From Lacrimispora saccharolytica (GTDB taxonomy: Bacteria; Bacillota; Clostridia; Lachnospirales; Lachnospiraceae): DNA of 34,221 nucleotides. The position numbers and the translations under genes are program-made. Position 1 is the stretch's first letter. The number at the start of each line of letters is the position of its first letter. Shown piece after piece: positions 8,380 through 15,906 of this stretch. The notes beneath the pieces were generated by a model. The model was given only the letters and a program-made list of their open reading frames with translations. It had not been told where the DNA came from and ran no database searches. The stretch lies in assembly GCA_016899975.1 (NCBI GenBank), contig JACJJN010000031.1:1-34221 (forward strand), in the 5' to 3' direction.

Positions 8380-9372
8380 TCAATTTATTTTAGATAGTAT
8401 CTCAAAAACTCGTATCAATTTCCATTTAAGCGAATAATATACAACAATATTTTTCAAATTTGTCGGCTGATATAAGTCAATAACACGCATTATCTCCTGA
8501 TCATTCAAAAGTATTCTATAAAAGTCTTTAGCATCTCTCGTTTTAGAAATCTTATTTATATTGAATCTCAAGGTAAAAAAAGTCCGATTAATTATTCTTC
8601 GTTTCAAATTATAGTCTTTCAAAACATCTCCAAACAGTATGCAAACTTCATTATATAAATTTACAATTCTTTTTAAGACGGATACATCAATTCGATGCGT
8701 AAACGAAGTGTCATTAACACGGTATAAATATACAGCTTCAGTGCAAAAGGCTATTTTTTTAGCATGTGTCATAAACATCAGCTTAAATAACAAATCTTCA
8801 GAATAAACATCTCGTTCGGAAAAAAATTGTATACCCTCATTTTCAATTATATCTCTTTTGAAAATGCTATCCCATACCGCAATACATCCAGAGTATCCAT
8901 CTTTCTCTTCGTAAGAAATCATATCAGCCATTGCAGCCTTAATTTCTTTGCAGCCAATTAAAACTCTATCATTTAGTGGATGTTCCTTTATAATCTTTCC
9001 ATCATGCATATCAACTATTCTACAAGAAACCATATCTGCATTTGTTTCAATCGCTCTTTGATACAGTTTTTCAAGCATATTCTCCTTATACTGATCATCC
9101 GAATCTAAGAATGCAATATATTCACCTGTAGATTTTTTTATACCAAAATTTCTTTCTAAACCTTGCCCCACATTTTTATTAGTATATAATTGAATCCTAT
9201 TATCTCTTTTTTTATATTTTTCACATATCAGAAAAGAATTATCTGTTGAACCATCATCGATTAATAATAGTTCAATATCTCGCAACGTTTGATTCAATAC
9301 GGATTCAATACATTGCTCCAGATAAAGTTCCGCATTATATATTGGTACAATTACACTAATTTTTGGTCTCAT
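8380..9372 (-). CDS. Glycosyltransferase family 2
   Basis: 330 aa. Typical GT2 start, KISVIVPIYNAELYLEQCI, with LIDDGSTDNS at about residues 37-46 and AFLDSDD at 87-93 (metal and nucleotide-sugar binding). A longer C-terminal region has IVAWDS-like features ('CIAVWDSIFKRDII') and ends in a basic, aromatic helix that could sit on the membrane. It belongs to the EpsH/WcaA-like transferases that extend the repeat unit. It is the gene upstream of the pyruvyl transferase. The 87-bp gap on its 5' side contains no clear promoter or terminator. Sugar specificity cannot be told. Confidence 0.88.
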   Translation of the reverse strand: MRPKISVIVPIYNAELYLEQCIESVLNQTLRDIELLLIDDGSTDNSFLICEKYKKRDNRIQLYTNKNVGQGLERNFGIKKSTGEYIAFLDSDDQYKENMLEKLYQRAIETNADMVSCRIVDMHDGKIIKEHPLNDRVLIGCKEIKAAMADMISYEEKDGYSGCIAVWDSIFKRDIIENEGIQFFSERDVYSEDLLFKLMFMTHAKKIAFCTEAVYLYRVNDTSFTHRIDVSVLKRIVNLYNEVCILFGDVLKDYNLKRRIINRTFFTLRFNINKISKTRDAKDFYRILLNDQEIMRVIDLYQPTNLKNIVVYYSLKWKLIRVFEILSKIN

Positions 9373-9459
9373 TCATCATTCCCCATACACTATCACAAAT
9401 TCTAGTTTCTTTTAATGTCATCATATTCTTCTTTTTAATTTGATTCTGGTATCAAATAA

Positions 9460-10401
9460 TTATTTTGTATTCTTCTCGTCACTTGATGTAATTAAATAAT
9501 CATAAAAGTTATGTCCGTGTTTAATATCAGCATCTAATTTATATGTCAACTTATGAATACCTGTAAGTTTTTTGATCCAATTCCATTTCTCTTCTGAATA
9601 ATCATCAGCTAAAACCTTAACAAGATACTCGCTATAATCACTGTTCATATATGGAATTGCTTTCTCAACTTCCGGATTGCTTTTTACCACCAAAGTGATA
9701 ATCAAATTTGGCGGCAGATACTCAATTACATGTTCGTTTTTGAGCCAATATGCGAAAGCAACATTTCTTATTTCTCGAATTGTTTTGTTTCCTTTTTTTG
9801 CATGAAGAAACCATGCAGGATATAGCACAGGGTTATCTATCAGCAGCAGTGAATTTCGTACTGCAAAAAAATCGCTATTTAAAATCATATCTGGAATAGG
9901 ATCTGTAAGATATACCGTTGAATCAATCCATGTTCCACCATAATGTTCCAGTAATGCAAATCTCATCAGATCCGCATACCCCGCCATCGGAATCTGTCCA
10001 GCATCCTTTTTCTTTTCAATGTAATCTGGCAATCGAATGTAATTTGCAAGATTTTGATCATTCAGCAAAATGATTTTTTGATTGGAATGTTTACATACAG
10101 ATTCATAGCACTTCTGAACAATGATCGGTGCCTGTTCAATACCTTTGTTCCAATAAATCCAGATCGGATTCTCTACATCATTTTGGGGAAAGCTAAGCCC
10201 CTCAACATCTGTGTCTTTATACTTTAAATATGGTTTTATCTTGGTAGAAGCTCGTTCCTGCCACAATACCTTCCGCACCTCATAATCCTTGACAAGATGC
10301 AATTTGATAAACATAAATACCCCTCGTTTGACGGCATTCACAATTCCATATCTTTGAATAAATCCTTTCATGCCAATATTTTGATAGTAGTCATTCAGCA
10401 T
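9460..10401 (-). CDS. Capsular polysaccharide synthesis glycosyltransferase (Caps_synth/GT32-like)
   Basis: 313 aa. The key region is ADLMRFALLEHYGGTWIDS (about residues 143-161), the A-D-x-x-R...YGG-x-W-x-D signature of the GT32/Caps_synth transferases. It is preceded by NPIWIYWNKGIEQAP, the usual 'P-I-W-x-x-W-x-x-G' entry strand. The protein is a paralogue of the next gene upstream (10452-11306), sharing long near-identical blocks such as LTGIHKLTYKL and MNSDYSEYLV/LNSDYSEYLV. It carries about 22 extra N-terminal residues. A 50-bp gap separates the two. It probably adds a sugar or sugar-phosphate to the repeat unit. The start ATG at 10401 is the first in frame. Confidence 0.82.
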   Translation of the reverse strand: MLNDYYQNIGMKGFIQRYGIVNAVKRGVFMFIKLHLVKDYEVRKVLWQERASTKIKPYLKYKDTDVEGLSFPQNDVENPIWIYWNKGIEQAPIIVQKCYESVCKHSNQKIILLNDQNLANYIRLPDYIEKKKDAGQIPMAGYADLMRFALLEHYGGTWIDSTVYLTDPIPDMILNSDFFAVRNSLLLIDNPVLYPAWFLHAKKGNKTIREIRNVAFAYWLKNEHVIEYLPPNLIITLVVKSNPEVEKAIPYMNSDYSEYLVKVLADDYSEEKWNWIKKLTGIHKLTYKLDADIKHGHNFYDYLITSSDEKNTK

Positions 10402-10451
10402 AATAATTTAATTGTCTCCCTTTATCTTGCAGAAACTACTATTCAAAAGGC

Positions 10452-11306
10452 TCATAGATTCCGCACCAGATAATGGTAAACTGTTTCCTCCTTATCAATT
10501 GATGGTTCTAATTTATAGGTTAGTTTATGTATCCCGGTAAGCCGCTTAATCCAATTAAATTTTTCCTCTGTAAATTTATCTCCTAATACTCTAACCAGAT
10601 ATTCGCTGTAGTCACTATTCAAATAAGGCATCATTTTCTCAACCTCTGGTGATGACCTCATTATTTGTGTAATTACAATATTTGAAAACAGATATTCTGG
10701 TACATGATTATTTCGTTTCCAGTAGGCAAATAGAACATTACGAATCTCACAAATCGTTCTATTATGTTGCTTGGCGTGGATGAACCAGACCGGATACAAT
10801 ACGGGATTATCAATTTCGCCGAGTGAATTGTGAAACACAAAAAAATCACTATTTAATATTTCCTGTGGGATTTCATCTGTTAGCAGTATTGTTGCATCCA
10901 TCCATGTCCCACCATAATGCTCCAATAATGCTACACGCATCAAATCTGTATAAATCGCTAATGGAAGGACTCCGCTTTTTAATTTCTCATTCAGATAATC
11001 CGGCATATTTATATAGTTCTGCACATTGTTTTCTGTAAGCAAAACAACTTGTCTGCCGGCATATTTTTTTACAGATTGATAGCACGTCCTTACTATCTCA
11101 GTTGCCTGCTCCAACCCTGTATTCCAGAATAACCAAATAGGTTCATCTACTTGGGTTTCTGGGAACGTCAGCTTTTCAGGAGCAATATCTCTGAACTTCA
11201 GATATTTTTTACAAACCGCTGTGCCACCCCCCGATTGCCAAAGCAGTTTTCTCAGCTCATAATCTTTGACAATATGAAGCCGGTTACGAAGAAACTTGTT
11301 CCGCAT
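10452..11306 (-). CDS. Capsular polysaccharide synthesis glycosyltransferase, paralogue of the downstream gene
   Basis: 284 aa. Same architecture as its neighbour: EPIWLFWNTGLEQAT near residue 55-69, then TDLMRVALLEHYGGTWMDA (about 120-138) with the D-x-x-R and YGG-x-W-x-D signature. The C-terminus contains NSDYSEYLVRVLGDKFTEEKFNWIKRLTGIHKLTYKL in pieces also found in the paralogue, so the pair arose by tandem duplication. Relative to the paralogue it has a shorter N-terminus. Its 5' end overlaps the GT4 gene by 23 bp, indicating translational coupling. Divergence of the loops between the shared blocks suggests the two have different acceptors. Substrate is unknown. Confidence 0.82.
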   Translation of the reverse strand: MRNKFLRNRLHIVKDYELRKLLWQSGGGTAVCKKYLKFRDIAPEKLTFPETQVDEPIWLFWNTGLEQATEIVRTCYQSVKKYAGRQVVLLTENNVQNYINMPDYLNEKLKSGVLPLAIYTDLMRVALLEHYGGTWMDATILLTDEIPQEILNSDFFVFHNSLGEIDNPVLYPVWFIHAKQHNRTICEIRNVLFAYWKRNNHVPEYLFSNIVITQIMRSSPEVEKMMPYLNSDYSEYLVRVLGDKFTEEKFNWIKRLTGIHKLTYKLEPSIDKEETVYHYLVRNL

Positions 11307-12510
11307 TCTTTTCTCCTCGATAAATTTTCATCAGTTTTATATAGTAGCTCTCTGTCGTTTCATAATTCACCTGACTACAATTCTTTGTATATCTTTCCAA
11401 TACATCTTGTGTTTGAAGAACTTTCTTTATCGCCTTCATCAGTTCTTCCACATTACCTGCTTCAAACAATTCTCCGGTTTCACCAGGCTCAATTAATTCG
11501 GGGATACCTCCCATTTTAGATCCAACAACAGGCGTACCCAAAAGTACCGACTCCATAACAGAGTACGGGCAGTTTTCATACCATTCAGACGGGCAAACAC
11601 TGATTGCTGCCTCAGCAATAATGCGATAGAGTTCTTCTCCAGTCTTAAATCCCAGATACTTCACATTGGGGATATCATTCATTTTATCAACCGACGGGCC
11701 ATAGCCAATAAACACAAATTCTGTATTTGGCATCTTCTTGGCTACTTCAAGCAAAGTATCTGTTCCTTTATCTCGCGACAGATGTCCAAACTCTAATACA
11801 TAACCCTTTTTTTGAATGTTATCCAAGTGCGGCATCTCTTTTTTGAAATTATGCAGCCCGATGGTTTTATCACGGAATCTTTTCTGCGTGTCCAACTTTG
11901 ATTTAAGAAAATAACTACAGCAAATATAGGCATCCACATATGAGTATGCTTTACTATATTTCCACATATATCCATCCAGTGTTCCAAGAAGACTTTTTGC
12001 TCTGGAATTTTTCAAGCATTTAGTTTGAAGGCAATGAATATAATGACCATCCAAGCATCGTTCACACGGCTTCATGTTCACATCGAACATTCCATGGCTG
12101 GGACAAACAAGCTGATAGTCATGTGTCGTGTAAACAATCTTACATTCTTTTTTTGTTTCTTTACGCCATTTGTTAATTTCCAAAATAATAGAAGGGGTCA
12201 GATGATACTGTATATTATTGAGATGTACTACATCTGGCTGAAAATCATCTAAAACTGCACGAATTTTTTTACGCGCTTCTCTTGAGTAGATAATACGAAA
12301 AGGTGCATTTAAATTTGCCTTTATTCCTTGAGAGAAATCCATATTCGTCACATATGATCCTACTCGATTTCCTACTATATTTTTTTCATTTTCAAGACCA
12401 AAGTACTGGACTTCGTGCCCATGTTCTTCTAACATTTTTCCCACATCGAATGTATACGTTTCCGCTCCACCCTTGGGAAATATAAATTTATTTACAAGTA
12501 AAATCCGCAT
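11284..12510 (-). CDS. Glycosyltransferase family 4 with Cys-rich insert
   Basis: 408 aa, GT-B fold. The N-terminal domain starts MRILLVNKFIFPKGGAETYT, with the G-G-A-E acceptor-side loop at 14-17. The C-terminal nucleotide-sugar domain has LEFGHLSRDKGTDTLLEVA and CPSEWYENCPYSVMESVLLG, the E-x7-E donor-binding motif. Between the domains, CERCLDGHYIHCLQTKC (around residues 148-164) is a four-cysteine cluster seen in one GT4 subgroup that may bind zinc or stabilise a loop. It follows a 94-bp gap after the first intact GT4 and overlaps the next gene. The likely role is a retaining transferase acting early on the lipid-linked repeat unit. Donor sugar is unknown. Confidence 0.87.
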   Translation of the reverse strand: MRILLVNKFIFPKGGAETYTFDVGKMLEEHGHEVQYFGLENEKNIVGNRVGSYVTNMDFSQGIKANLNAPFRIIYSREARKKIRAVLDDFQPDVVHLNNIQYHLTPSIILEINKWRKETKKECKIVYTTHDYQLVCPSHGMFDVNMKPCERCLDGHYIHCLQTKCLKNSRAKSLLGTLDGYMWKYSKAYSYVDAYICCSYFLKSKLDTQKRFRDKTIGLHNFKKEMPHLDNIQKKGYVLEFGHLSRDKGTDTLLEVAKKMPNTEFVFIGYGPSVDKMNDIPNVKYLGFKTGEELYRIIAEAAISVCPSEWYENCPYSVMESVLLGTPVVGSKMGGIPELIEPGETGELFEAGNVEELMKAIKKVLQTQDVLERYTKNCSQVNYETTESYYIKLMKIYRGEKNAEQVSS

Positions 12511-12604
12511 ATTTTAACTTCCTTTTCTGTGAGTTTGCTTTATTTCGTATTTCCTGTCCAGATAAAACAATAGCAGAGATGTTTATCAATAAAATTATTC
12601 TTCA

Positions 12605-13726
12605 TCATTTCCTATATAACTTCATCGTTTCCTTTACGACATCATCCCAGTTATATTTCTCGAAGATAAAGTCAGCTGCCTGATTCTTCATTTTCATAAC
12701 CATTTCTGGATGGTCACAAGCATCTTGCAGTTTTTCTTGCAAGTCCTCTATATTCGACTTTTGGAAAATCAATGCCTTATCTTCCACAACCTCTGCGCAC
12801 TCTGGAATGTCAGATACCAGACAGCAATTACCATAGCTCATTGCTTCCAGTAGACTTAAGGGCATTCCCTCCAGATCAGACGGCAGCGTGTAAATATAAG
12901 CATTGCTGTACAGTTCATCCAACATCGCTCCCTGTACAAACCCGGTAAAGAGAATCCGATCGTCGCCCTTCGCCAGGTCTTTCAATTCCTCCATAAAGGA
13001 ATCCGTATCGCTAGAGCCGCCTGCGATGACCAGCTTTTTATCTGTCTTGACATTCTTGAACGCCTCAACCAGATATCGAATACCTTTTTCTGGCACCAGA
13101 CGACCGAGGAACAATATGTAGGAATCTTTTTCCAGTCCAAAATTGTCCGTGATCAGCTTTGCCTTCCGATTCTCTGGCCTATTGACACCATTAGGGATAA
13201 AATGCGTCTCCCTTCCGTACGTATCCATGAAATATTTCTGAACGCCTTTGCTTAGAACAATGATTTCATCTGCATATTTCACGGCATTTTTTTCACCCTG
13301 TCGGATAAATTTGGATCCAACTCCAAATTTCCATTTTTCGCGGGCCCAGTCCAAACCGTGAATAGTGCTGATTACACGCTTGCCAAAAAGTTTTGGTATC
13401 CAACAGAAAAAGGCAGGGCCTTCTGCATGGATATGCACCACATCGTATCTTCCAAATGCACTACAAAGTGCTGCGAAAAAGGAAGAGCTTACCGCTGCAA
13501 GTCCCTTCTTCTCAATGGTCGGAACAACCTTTTGACGGATACCATCATATTCAATTGTCTTGTCATACTCTGCACCGCTCACATGATGACCTGCTCTGTT
13601 GTAGCAAGTCACGTCACAGCCATTCTGTGCCATTCGGGTACATAATTCTTTTACGACAATCTCTATCCCGCCTTCACGAGAAAGACGTTTCTGTCCGAAA
13701 ACCGCAAGTCTGATTTTTTCTTCCAT
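12605..13726 (-). CDS. Glycosyltransferase family 4, intact paralogue of the two truncated copies upstream
   Basis: 373 aa. The N-terminus LAVFGQKRLSREGGIEIVV has the R-x-G-G-x-E loop of rhamnosyl-type GT4 (DUF1972-like) enzymes. HAEGP then IPKLFGKRVISTIHGLDW marks the acceptor domain. The donor domain has LFLGRLVPEKGIRYLVEAF and LPSDLEGMPLSLLEAMSYGN (E-x7-E). This is the only full-length member of a small local family. The fragments at 14048-14500 and 14789-14890 match its N-terminus clearly but with many substitutions, so they are old paralogues rather than recent copies. A GGAGAGAAGTA leader provides the ribosome site at the ATG. It is the first complete transferase after the initiating enzyme and may add the second sugar. 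Confidence 0.88.
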   Translation of the reverse strand: MEEKIRLAVFGQKRLSREGGIEIVVKELCTRMAQNGCDVTCYNRAGHHVSGAEYDKTIEYDGIRQKVVPTIEKKGLAAVSSSFFAALCSAFGRYDVVHIHAEGPAFFCWIPKLFGKRVISTIHGLDWAREKWKFGVGSKFIRQGEKNAVKYADEIIVLSKGVQKYFMDTYGRETHFIPNGVNRPENRKAKLITDNFGLEKDSYILFLGRLVPEKGIRYLVEAFKNVKTDKKLVIAGGSSDTDSFMEELKDLAKGDDRILFTGFVQGAMLDELYSNAYIYTLPSDLEGMPLSLLEAMSYGNCCLVSDIPECAEVVEDKALIFQKSNIEDLQEKLQDACDHPEMVMKMKNQAADFIFEKYNWDDVVKETMKLYRK

Positions 13727-13848
13727 TACTTCTCTCCAACCGTCATTCCATAGTTTCTATTCTTGCCCTAGGCCTATACACAATCCCAGCAGTTCTTATC
13801 CTTAAATTGTCATGCTCGTCTTTCACTATTCACCTTTCCTACTTCATA

Positions 13849-14113
13849 GCACAACAACAAGCCTGTATACAGATTGCAGTAACAATCTATACGCAGGCTT
13901 GTCCTCGTACCTCCTAATTTTGTTTTCTGCTCTATCAGCTTTCGCTGTGGTGGGTTAAGTATAGAGCGCAACCAGAAGCCATTAACCTCTGAAAACACGC
14001 TAGTCCTAGCGCACCATGACAAGCAGAAACAAGTTGAGGTGAAAAGGTCAAGCCGCGCAAACCCGCATGAATTCAGGCTTTTTCCTGGTTGTCCATATTA
14101 TTTCACACTCCCC
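13849..14113 (-). repeat. Element A: unrecognised hairpin-ended repeat truncating a GT4 gene
   Basis: On the minus strand the element begins where the GT4 fragment loses homology (after ...ACGATTCATG, about 14113) and runs to TTGTTGTGC near 13849. It shares ordered blocks with element B: ATAATATGGACAACC, GCGGCTTGACC, then a ~33-bp block around GCTCTAT...AACCCA, then AGGAGGTACGAG. A very long hairpin follows (13857-13902, about 20 bp of stem: ACAAGCCTG...CAGGCTTGT). An internal GCTCTAT/ATAGAGC stem carries an AGC-GAAA-GCT tip. No transposase, terminal inverted repeat or target duplication is visible. Confidence 0.6.
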
Positions 14114-14500
14114 ATGAATCGTAGCAACACAACGCTTCCCAAAAAGTTTTGGTAACCAAATCATGGCACATGGGCCTTCGGCGTGAAAATGAACAACATC
14201 ATATTTTCCAAGTGCCGCTTCGAGTGCTGCGAAAAAAGAAGAACTCATTGCGGCCAATCCTTTGGCATTTATTGTGAATACACTTCTAATTCTTATTCCC
14301 TTGTATTCCTTTAGATTCTCACTATCAAATTTCTTACCGCTTATATGATGGCCCCGACGATTAAAGCAAGTAACCTGGTGGCCCCTTTTTACCATCCGGG
14401 TACTTAATTCCTCCACAACGATCTCTATGCCACCTTCTCTAGATGGGATTCTTTTGTGTCCGAGCATACATATTTTCAATTTTTTCGTAATATTTCCCAT
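14048..14500 (-). pseudogene. Truncated GT4 glycosyltransferase (N-terminal ~130 residues plus 21 foreign residues)
   Basis: The frame of 150 codons matches the intact GT4 at 12605-13726 from the start through LPKLFGKR-x-x-x-TIHG (about residue 129). It then switches abruptly to 21 unrelated residues (ECEIIWTTRKK...VCAA) encoded by element A. The whole donor-sugar domain is missing, so it cannot be an active transferase. The start at 14500 has an AAGG just before the ATG and the N-terminal acceptor motif SREGGIEIVVEEL is intact. The same foreign tail, GDGDIIGTTKK...LAA, is attached to the next fragment upstream. It may simply be decaying, but the open frame with a shared ending is notable. 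Confidence 0.75.
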
Positions 14501-14608
14501 CCTTGACCCACTCCCTACCAGGTTTTCTCTTCCGCAATTTCATTTCCAAATTAGTTTTATCTCCACTGCTCATGAAACCAATTTTGATTTCATCAGCACC
14601 AAAGACAA
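14501..14608 (-). other. Leader segment between element B and the GT4 fragment
   Basis: About 108 bp between the hairpin end of element B and the ATG at 14500. Its last part (GGGAGTGGGTCAAGG-ATGGGA) resembles the leader before the fragment at 14890 (GAGGAGTGGACAAGAG-ATGGGA), so gene leader, gene start and element repeat as one composite unit. Another frame is open here, but nothing supports it as a gene. Confidence 0.45.
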
Positions 14609-14852
14609 GCACGACAACAAGCCCATACCTGACACTTTCGTGCCTGGCATAGGCTTGCCTCAAACCTCCTGTTCAGATTTTCATGCTCTCTAAGATTGGG
14701 TCAAATAGAGCCATCAAGAAACCATCCACTATCTTAGCCTTTTGACGTCTTACCCGTTTGGCATGAAAAATCGAATTTGAGATTTTGGTCAAGCCGCCAA
14801 AAGCCTTGATTTTGCGTGGTTTTTCTTGGTTGTCCCTATTATATCTCCATCA
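14609..14852 (-). repeat. Element B: unrecognised hairpin-ended repeat truncating a second GT4 gene
   Basis: Same block order as element A on the minus strand: ATAATAGGGACAACC, GGCGGCTTGACC, a block around GGCTCTATTTGACCCA, then AGGAGGTTTGAG. The hairpin at 14618-14657 (CAAGCC...GGCTTG, 17 of 18 positions paired including wobbles) has a GAAA tetraloop, followed by TTGTTGTCGTGC. Many stem positions differ from element A but remain paired (G-U, A-U exchanges), which suggests selection on structure or at least recent common structure. The host gene loses homology after ATGCTCGG. Confidence 0.6.
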
Positions 14853-14890
14853 CCGAGCATTGCTATGTTCAACTTTTTTTGTTCTCCCAT
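14789..14890 (-). pseudogene. Very short GT4 start fragment fused in frame to element B
   Basis: ATG at 14890 begins MGEQKKLNIAMLG, clearly homologous to the GT4 starts (compare MGNITKKLKICMLG). After 13 residues the frame runs into element B (DGDIIGTTKK...) and stops with TGA at 14789-14791, giving 33 aa. The stop lies in the GGCGGCTTGACC block, exactly where the larger fragment at 14048-14500 also stops. Only the first beta strand of the glycosyltransferase remains, so it has no enzymatic role. A GAGGAG Shine-Dalgarno-like run lies 10-15 nt upstream. Confidence 0.6.
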
Positions 14891-14998
14891 CTCTTGTCCA
14901 CTCCTCACATTCCTTGCGGTTACTTTCCAGGCTCCAACCGCCTTTTATTAGGCAAGAAAACGCCTGCAATCCCGATTTTCAAATTTTTTCGTCTCAAA

Positions 14999-15173
14999 CA
15001 CGACGAACAGCGGGTAGACTTGCGTCCATCCGCTGCGGCATTACTACCCTCCTTAAGTCGGCCAAAAGCGCCTTATCTACGGGCTTTTTGCTCACTTTCC
15101 CGGGTAAGAAAATATGAACAGTATCAGCGAACCTCTCGGCTCTCCCTGACTTGTTCCTATTATGCCGCATTCA
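14999..15173 (-). repeat. Element C: shorter, divergent copy truncating ugd
   Basis: On the minus strand it starts ATGCGGCATAATAGGAACAA (matching the ATAATAGGGACAA start of B) and includes GCGCTTTTGGCCGACTT (compare GGCTTTTGGCGGCTT in B). It then has AAGGAGGGTAGTA and a hairpin at 15008-15035 (CAGCGG...CCGCTG) with a GCAA tetraloop, then TTCGTCGTG. It lacks the middle GCTCTAT block of A and B. The loop is GNRA, as in B, with a completely different stem sequence. Confidence 0.52.
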
Positions 15174-15255
15174 TATGATGCTGAGACAACAGGATAGCAA
15201 TAGATAATCCCACATATCCAGTTCCAGCTACAGCAATCGTATACTTCTTATCCAT
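15160..15255 (-). pseudogene. ugd: UDP-glucose 6-dehydrogenase start fragment
   Basis: The ATG at 15255 opens MDKKYTIAVAGTGYVGLSIAI, the unmistakable N-terminal NAD-binding strand and G-x-G-x-x-G loop of UDP-glucose/GDP-mannose dehydrogenases, continuing LLSQHH. Homology ends after about 27 residues, at the junction with element C, and two stops (TAA TAG) follow directly. A full gene would be about 390-420 codons, so the NAD-sugar catalytic core is absent. The frame is also open upstream of the ATG for about 50 codons with acidic, unrelated sequence. The strain may need another ugd copy if its polymer contains glucuronic acid. Confidence 0.82.
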
Positions 15256-15906
15256 AACGTATTTCCTCTTTCCATCCGGATGAACCGGAATATTTTCTAT
15301 GATTGAAATCACTGTGGTAATCATTTTTTCATGTTTTTCACAGTGCTCATCTTCCAAGTAGTCATTTTCAAAACATGTCTGTCCATCAACGTAATATATA
15401 ATTCCACTTAAATCAATACTTTATTGACTTCAGTAAATCCATTCGAATAGACAGTCTTTGTACATAAATGATATTTAACATGCAACTAATCTCATTTTTA
15501 AAGACTTGCTATTATGTAACAAGTATTCCTTAAACTCTCTGATATAATCGTGATTTTAGCATTGAGAACGAATCAAAACCCTGGCATCTTTTCGCTTTAT
15601 AATAAGCAACCCTATCGCCTGTCCATCCAAGTTTCGCTCTACAGTAAAGAAATCACTATACAACCGACGTTCTCCCCTTCCATCTCATTTTCATGAATTT
15701 TCTGTCCAATACCTTTTACAAGCAATCATATACACAACAATATTCCGTCTATTGAAATGCCATCCAAAAAACGATATGTTTATCTATCCACTTTTACGCT
15801 AGCATTATATCACCTTAAGGTTTACATAACAACTTCTTTTTCAGTTTTACTTATCCAAACTCTTACCTTTCCATCTTAGATCCATGTCATCGACCACAAC
15901 ATCTCA
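15256..15906. other. 651-bp gene-poor stretch with coding debris
   Basis: No intact gene is seen. Next to ugd, a minus-strand frame of about 50 codons (ENDYLEDEHCEKHEKM..., 15256-15420) is in frame with the ugd start and looks like the tail of a lost gene. Further right, 15556-15660 encodes FFTVERNLDGQAIGLLIIKR followed by a stop, flanked by frame-broken sequence including KGIGQKI. This is possibly a ruined GNAT-type acetyltransferase, but the match is weak. The remainder is AT-rich with no convincing promoter. Confidence 0.4.

Noticed and set aside
14439-14663. 74-codon minus-strand frame through the hairpin of element B
   Set aside because: It overlaps the GT4 fragment start out of frame, lacks a good ribosome site and has no counterpart in element A.
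13849-15173. Group II intron fragments
   Set aside because: A GTGTG near the left end of element A and an AGCGAAAGCTGATA phrase recall group II introns, but elements B and C lack the GTGYG start and no domain V hairpin is present in any copy.
13849-15173. Integron attC sites or CRISPR repeats
   Set aside because: There are only three copies, of unequal length, with no conserved core site triplet, no integrase and no regular spacers; the intervening segments are gene starts.
15556-15660. GNAT acetyltransferase pseudogene
   Set aside because: Only a 34-codon stretch and a GxGIGxK-like phrase in another frame; too weak to call, so mentioned only within the gene-poor region.
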